From Plectrocnemia conspersa (taxonomy: Eukaryota > Arthropoda > Insecta > Trichoptera > Polycentropodidae): DNA of 64,000 bases. The first letter of the stretch is position 1; each line of letters starts with the position of its first letter. The DNA is taken from assembly GCA_009617715.1 (NCBI GenBank), contig VTFK01000091.1, positions 186,001 to 250,000 on the forward strand. Direction: 5' to 3'. Under the pieces are notes generated by a model that searched no databases, was not told where the DNA came from, and was given only the letters and a program-made list of their open reading frames with translations. Positions 60,481 to 64,000 of this stretch are shown here, in pieces. The position numbers and the translations under genes are program-made.

Positions 60481-60713
60481 TAGAACTGCATTAACGCACT
60501 TCCTACTTAGAATTCATTTGAGTTTGATTAAACTCTCGTGTGTAAAAGCAGTCACTGTAACTTCAATTATCTAATCTGGTCAAGTCACATTAAACCTCCA
60601 AGACTTTAACTTGAAGACTACTAGGATTCAGCATAATGACTTTGTAATTAAAATAAAACGCGTATGCTCTAGGCATCGCACAATATAATATAAGATAGAA
60701 ATTTACAAAGAAA
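60481..60713. other. Spacer downstream of kanadaptin
   Basis: No feature recognised between the transposon remnant and the 3' end of the gene. Confidence 0.4.
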
Positions 60714-60738
60714 AAAATAAAATAAATTTAAAATTATA

Positions 60739-60744
60739 TTTATT
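60739..60744 (-). terminator. Polyadenylation signal of the kanadaptin gene
   Basis: AATAAA on the minus strand begins 14 nt after the TAA stop codon, inside A+T-rich DNA. This gives an unusually short 3' untranslated region. Other A-rich variants follow down to about 60712, so the cleavage site is not fixed. Confidence 0.45.
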
Positions 60745-60758
60745 ATTTAAAAATATTT

Positions 60759-61266
60759 TTAATAAGTTTCTTCTTCAGGCTCAGTAATATCTGGAAGGTC
60801 TCTATTACTCTCTTGGTTGTAATAATCATCAGGTATCACATAATCTGAAGGGGGTCTCATAGGGCCGAATACTTTTTTTGCTTTCATCTTTCTTTTTAGA
60901 CACTTTTTTATCTTCTTTCTCGTCTTTCCTCGTCGATTTGATGTCCTCTTTTTTCTTAGATTCACTGCCAATTTTAGCTTCCAATCTTTCAACTTCTTCG
61001 TCCGAATCGACTTCAACTTCAAATTCATCATTTTCGTTATTCAATCTCACAGTTTCTGGCATTTTAATACTCTTCTTAACCGTTTTATTGATCTTTTTAC
61101 CGATGAATATTGAATTCCCCACTTTTTTAACGTTACTTTTAGGAGCCTCGTCAATAATTGGACTCTTTGGGTCTTGTTTGATTAATTCTGGTAACAGTGC
61201 CGGTTTAGCAATTTCAGTTAACTTTTCCATTTTGCTGAGTTCTACTTTTAGCAGCTGTATTTCCAT
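60759..61266 (-). CDS. SLC4A1AP: Kanadaptin exon 8, with a one-base insertion
   Basis: Acceptor ttatag|ATGGAA. The 5' part reads [20 protein letters not shown] and continues through an acidic region. The 3' part is in the next frame, with [20 protein letters not shown] before a final EEETY and TAA. MRPP-x-D has a counterpart in the human protein. The break is near 60870-60905, next to a run of seven A on the coding strand (60873-60879). Confidence 0.85.
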
Positions 61267-63279
61267 CTATAAAAATCATGAACACAAAATTATTTTTATT
61301 ATATGATTCATATTTTTAATGTTAATTACTTTTGCTTTTGATATTTCAGCTTTATTTGCGATACTGTTGTGATCTTGCTTCCCGAGATTAGTCATGAATT
61401 GATCCAAAGCATCAGTGTCTTCGTTGTCTTCTTCGATCTTTTTTTTGCTTTTTTCCTTGTTCTCTGAGGGCCATCAATCGTTTATCGCATTTATTGATCT
61501 TTTCTTTTAACTCCGTACAGTTATCGACCTAGAAAAGATCAGATTATTCAGTATGTCTTTATACAATTAATTAAAAATAATTAAAAATATTACTAGATCT
61601 TTGTAAGTGTAAGTTTTATCCGTCTTAGCCAATTTTGCATCTTCGTATGATGGTTGATGTACTTTCAATCTTTGCTCTCGTTTTTTCTCAATTGTTCCGG
61701 TTCTATCTAAGTACGTATCGTCATCTGAATCGTAAAAATCGTCGTCCTTCCAATTTTTAGATTTTCTTTTACGAGACTCTGAAACAATTTGGATCATTAG
61801 TGAAGAATAGATTCATAAGAGTAATAATTATATAAAACAAACCATGTTTTGCTTGTCGAAGAAGACCGTGTCTATCGATAACTCGACACGCTTCTAAAGC
61901 ACATTGAATCACAGCATCTTTCTTCTTTCCTTTGTGTATAACTTCTGCAACTATAGGATTTCCTCTGGCATCTTCAATCGGAAGTTCAACCCTTGATTTA
62001 AATTAAGAAACAAGAAATTAAATCATATATATTAATTATAGTTAATGCATATTTATTTAAAATACCTGCAAACATATTGTCCTACACCTCTCTCTTTACA
62101 ATCGTATTCTAATGTGAGACCTTCTCTTTCAAAATATCCTCGCAACGTCTTTTTAGGATCTTCCAAATATAGTTCCTCGTTGTTTGCTGAAGCGTATGGA
62201 TTTTCAGATAGATCTGTTTCTTCATCAGCATCATCGCCTAAATAAATTATAAATAAAACATTTCATAACATATTTAAAACACGAGTGAATAAAATATTTT
62301 TAAAACATACCCATTCCCCAACTTATTCCTTCTTGCTCCAACTTTTTCTCTCTCTCCTCTTTTTCTTTCTCTAATTGAGCTTTAGCATTTGCTATATCTT
62401 CTTCCTTCTTCAACTTCTTCTCCAATCGCAATTGTTTCATTTCAGTCATAGATAGCTCCGATTCCGCTTCTTTATCCTCATCAGGTCCCTAAATACAACA
62501 TAAAATTAATACAACACAATAAATATGCATTAAACAATTAATAAATACCTGCAGAATAAACATCCTAGTGCTGCAACCCAACTTTATCATATGACCGACT
62601 TGAACTCGATAATATTGATGAGATTTGATTGAAGTTTTGTTTATAATTGTTCCGTGCGAGCTTCCTAAATCATAAACGTAGAATCCACATGGTCTATTAT
62701 CGTCCGTTTCTTGAGCTTTATATTGCAAAACTGCATGATATCTCGATATCGTAGGGTGAGCCATCATTATATCGCAATTACACAAACGACCGAATACATG
62801 AAACGGCTTATCGGTCACATCAATTGTTTCCACAATAGTCCCCGACTTTAAAACTTCAAATTTATATCCAGAATCTAAAAATATTAAAATAAAAAATAAT
62901 TAGAATGTTCAAATATTATTGATTGATTGATTTAATTACCTTGAGGGGGCAATCCGGACCATTTGGGTTCTTTGTACGGCATGGGTGGAGCCGCCTTTTC
63001 TTTCAATAGTTCCGCAGGTGATAGATTATTCAGAGCGGCTTTCTTAAGAGACGATGAGCTTTGAAGCTCATCAATTGCTGGTTGGTCATCACCAGTTTCA
63101 CTCGTTATAGAAACCTCATTTTCTGCATCGTTGGAAGCAGAGTTTTTATCGGTTCTTTCGATGTCTTCAACTTTACGCGGCAATTTGCCTATTTTGCCGA
63201 TCAATACAGGTTTCTTAAATTCAGTTGGAGGTTTAATCTCCTTCTTAACTTCTACTTGCGATTTATCGTCGATCTCCAT
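60759..63279 (-). CDS. SLC4A1AP: Kanadaptin (SLC4A1AP) orthologue, eight exons, two frame breaks
   Basis: Kanadaptin was described in mammals as an adaptor binding the anion exchanger AE1 and is largely nuclear; its role in arthropods is not established. Exons are 63279-62940, 62874-62549, 62488-62311, 62237-62066, 61991-61843, 61778-61594, 61526-61330 and 61266-60759, all with GT-AG introns of 60-74 nt. Residues 119-205 form an FHA domain, with Gly142-Arg143, Ser157-Arg158-Tyr-His160 and His187-Gly188-Thr...Asn192. Residues about 306-384 resemble a dsRNA-binding fold. An acidic block, [20 protein letters not shown], is at 396-415, followed by Lys/Glu-rich coiled-coil-like sequence. The start ATG is in good context (aaccATGG). 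Exon 7 lacks one base and exon 8 has one extra base, both near A-runs. With these allowed for, the protein would be about 684 residues (human about 796). Family identity is very secure; the integrity of the 3' half is not. Confidence 0.93.
61330..61526 (-). CDS. SLC4A1AP: Kanadaptin exon 7, with a one-base deletion
   Basis: Acceptor tttctag|GTCGAT, donor GCAAAA|GTAATT. The first part ([20 protein letters not shown]) and the last part ([20 protein letters not shown]) are in different frames. The exon is 197 nt; 198 would keep both neighbours in phase. The break lies between about 61440 and 61490, next to runs of eight and six A on the coding strand. Confidence 0.85.
61594..61778 (-). CDS. SLC4A1AP: Kanadaptin exon 6
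   Basis: Acceptor gtttcag|AGTCTC; the donor CTA|GTAATA is phase 0. Encodes the most diagnostic kanadaptin block, [20 protein letters not shown], then basic IEKKREQR and [18 protein letters not shown]. Confidence 0.93.
61843..61991 (-). CDS. SLC4A1AP: Kanadaptin exon 5
   Basis: Acceptor atcaag|GGTTGA, donor CATG|GTTTGT (a weaker donor), phase 1. Encodes [20 protein letters not shown] and the helix [18 protein letters not shown], which closes the dsRNA-binding-like fold. Confidence 0.92.
62066..62237 (-). CDS. SLC4A1AP: Kanadaptin exon 4
   Basis: Acceptor tatttag|GCGATG, donor TGCAG|GTATTT, phase 2. Encodes [20 protein letters not shown], which begins the dsRNA-binding-like region. Confidence 0.92.
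62311..62488 (-). CDS. SLC4A1AP: Kanadaptin exon 3
   Basis: Acceptor tatttag|GGACCT. Encodes [18 protein letters not shown], then a charged helix rich in Lys and Glu, and ends in ISWGMG, which parallels TWGMG in the human protein. The donor is ATGG|GTATGT, phase 1. Confidence 0.92.
62549..62874 (-). CDS. SLC4A1AP: Kanadaptin exon 2 (FHA domain)
   Basis: Acceptor ttttag|ATTC, donor CTGCAG|GTATTT. It carries the whole FHA domain: FGRL (phosphopeptide-binding loop Arg), [17 protein letters not shown] and the C-terminal MFILQ. It ends in phase 0. Confidence 0.95.
62940..63279 (-). CDS. SLC4A1AP: Kanadaptin exon 1
   Basis: Encodes the low-complexity N-terminus (113 codons plus one base), ending with the family motif [11 protein letters not shown] just before the FHA domain. 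The donor is CAAG|GTAATT (intron phase 1). Confidence 0.92.
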
Positions 63280-64000
63280 GGTTAAACTTTGTAATTTACA
63301 GAAAAAACCGTATAACGCCAGATAGACGTCAATATAACCTAATTGACGTTTACTAATGTGGCCATAACAATATTTTTTTTAGCCAAGTACATAACATACA
63401 TTTTATTTTTATAGTATAGAAGTGCGGATTCGTTACCACTATAAATTTGATACATTGCACTTGGTACAACCTGAACGATATCTACCAGTCTATTTTTTGA
63501 AGTTTGCATAATTTGTTTATGTTATGTTCTGGTTTGAACAGCAAATGAACGTTTCGCAATTGTCAATAGATGTAAAAGTCAAAGTAGAAACGTAATGGTG
63601 GATTGCACCTTAAATTGGCACCGTGGAAAATATTCGTTTATAGTGGAAATATCCATTTTATGGTGAAAAGTATCGAGAACAATTTAAATAAGCAATATAT
63701 TAAATAATCATTCCCTAAAACGAATTGTTTATGCATTATTGTTGGACAGATTAAGTGTGAGCAAACGCGCATTTGCCAGAATAGTGAACACCTTATGAAT
63801 AACTCTCTGCAAAGAACACTTTTCCATAGATTGATCTTACAATAATCCACAAACAATCCGTTTTATGGAACAAAGTATTTTTTTAAATGCACATATCTCT
63901 CAAAATAATTCCCTATTGAACAACACCTGAAAGTAACCAATATAAGTGATACTATTTGTTGACGTCCGTTTTGCCTATTGTGTGCGTTCGGAAATATTAA
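63280..64000. other. Upstream flank of kanadaptin with a repeat-end fragment
   Basis: The first 200 bases upstream of the start codon are A+T-rich and should contain the promoter and 5' untranslated region, but I see no clear core element. A family B terminal motif (ggtttgaacagcaaatgaac, 63531-63550) lies 250 bp upstream. No second gene is visible to the window edge. Confidence 0.4.

Noticed and set aside
60878..61306. 142-codon Ser/Leu-rich open frame on the plus strand
   Set aside because: It is the antisense shadow of kanadaptin exon 8.
61440..61490. Extra micro-intron to explain the exon 7 frame break
   Set aside because: There is no GT-AG pair that would restore the frame without removing conserved codons. 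A single missing base next to A-runs is simpler.

Overview
The window looks like A+T-rich, gene-poor chromosomal DNA from an arthropod, most likely an insect. The order cannot be fixed from the sequence. The evidence is one spliced gene with seven very short GT-AG introns (60-74 nt), tRNA-derived SINEs, non-LTR retrotransposon remnants with reverse transcriptase motifs, Tc1/mariner transposase remnants and many non-autonomous DNA transposons. I see no bacterial-type operons, rRNA genes or CRISPR arrays.

The only convincing protein-coding gene is at the right end on the minus strand (63279 down to 60759). It is an eight-exon orthologue of kanadaptin (SLC4A1AP), with an FHA domain, a dsRNA-binding-like region and a conserved acidic block. 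Two single-base frame breaks, one in exon 7 and one in exon 8, lie next to A homopolymers and have opposite sign. They look like assembly errors more than gene decay.

About 60 kb to the left is intergenic or intronic and dominated by repeats. Recurrent families: (A) a pogo/Tigger-like palindromic MITE at 16.7, 32.8 and 45.0 kb; (B) a composite foldback family with an 80-bp-arm hairpin at 30.8 kb, relatives at 41.2 kb and a head-to-tail trimer at 52.2-53.0 kb; (C) a family with CTAGTGAAAATATA and CCAAGAATTTCTGG motifs and G-runs at 7.6-8.5, 30.2, 41.0-41.9, 53.1 and 59.9-60.3 kb; (D) a tRNA-derived SINE at 7.0, 19.7, 27.4 and 42.4 kb; (E) a non-LTR 3' end at 21.3 and 27.8 kb; (F) a 1-kb segment present twice in direct orientation at 0.2 and 37.1 kb; (G) A+T-rich repeats sharing the motif agcaaggtcctaaag at 16.5-18.2 and 44.1-47.3 kb. 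Transposase remnants are at 45.7-46.5 kb (Tc1-like, apparently with its own 59-nt intron), 48.4 kb and 54.8-55.0 kb (both mariner-like).

Between the repeats are islands of richer, apparently single-copy sequence (2.4-3.0, 9.1-9.6, 13.9-14.3, 15.9-16.3, 18.5-18.7, 20.3-20.7, 28.4-29.1, 42.6-43.5, 47.8-48.1, 49.4-50.3 and 53.4-54.1 kb). They may be conserved regulatory elements or unannotated first exons. The 49.4-50.3 kb block is CpG-rich with an NRF-1-type palindrome and is the best promoter candidate. No new multi-gene system was found. The most informative oddities are the intron in the Tc1-like transposase, the large near-perfect palindromes and the paired frame breaks in kanadaptin.
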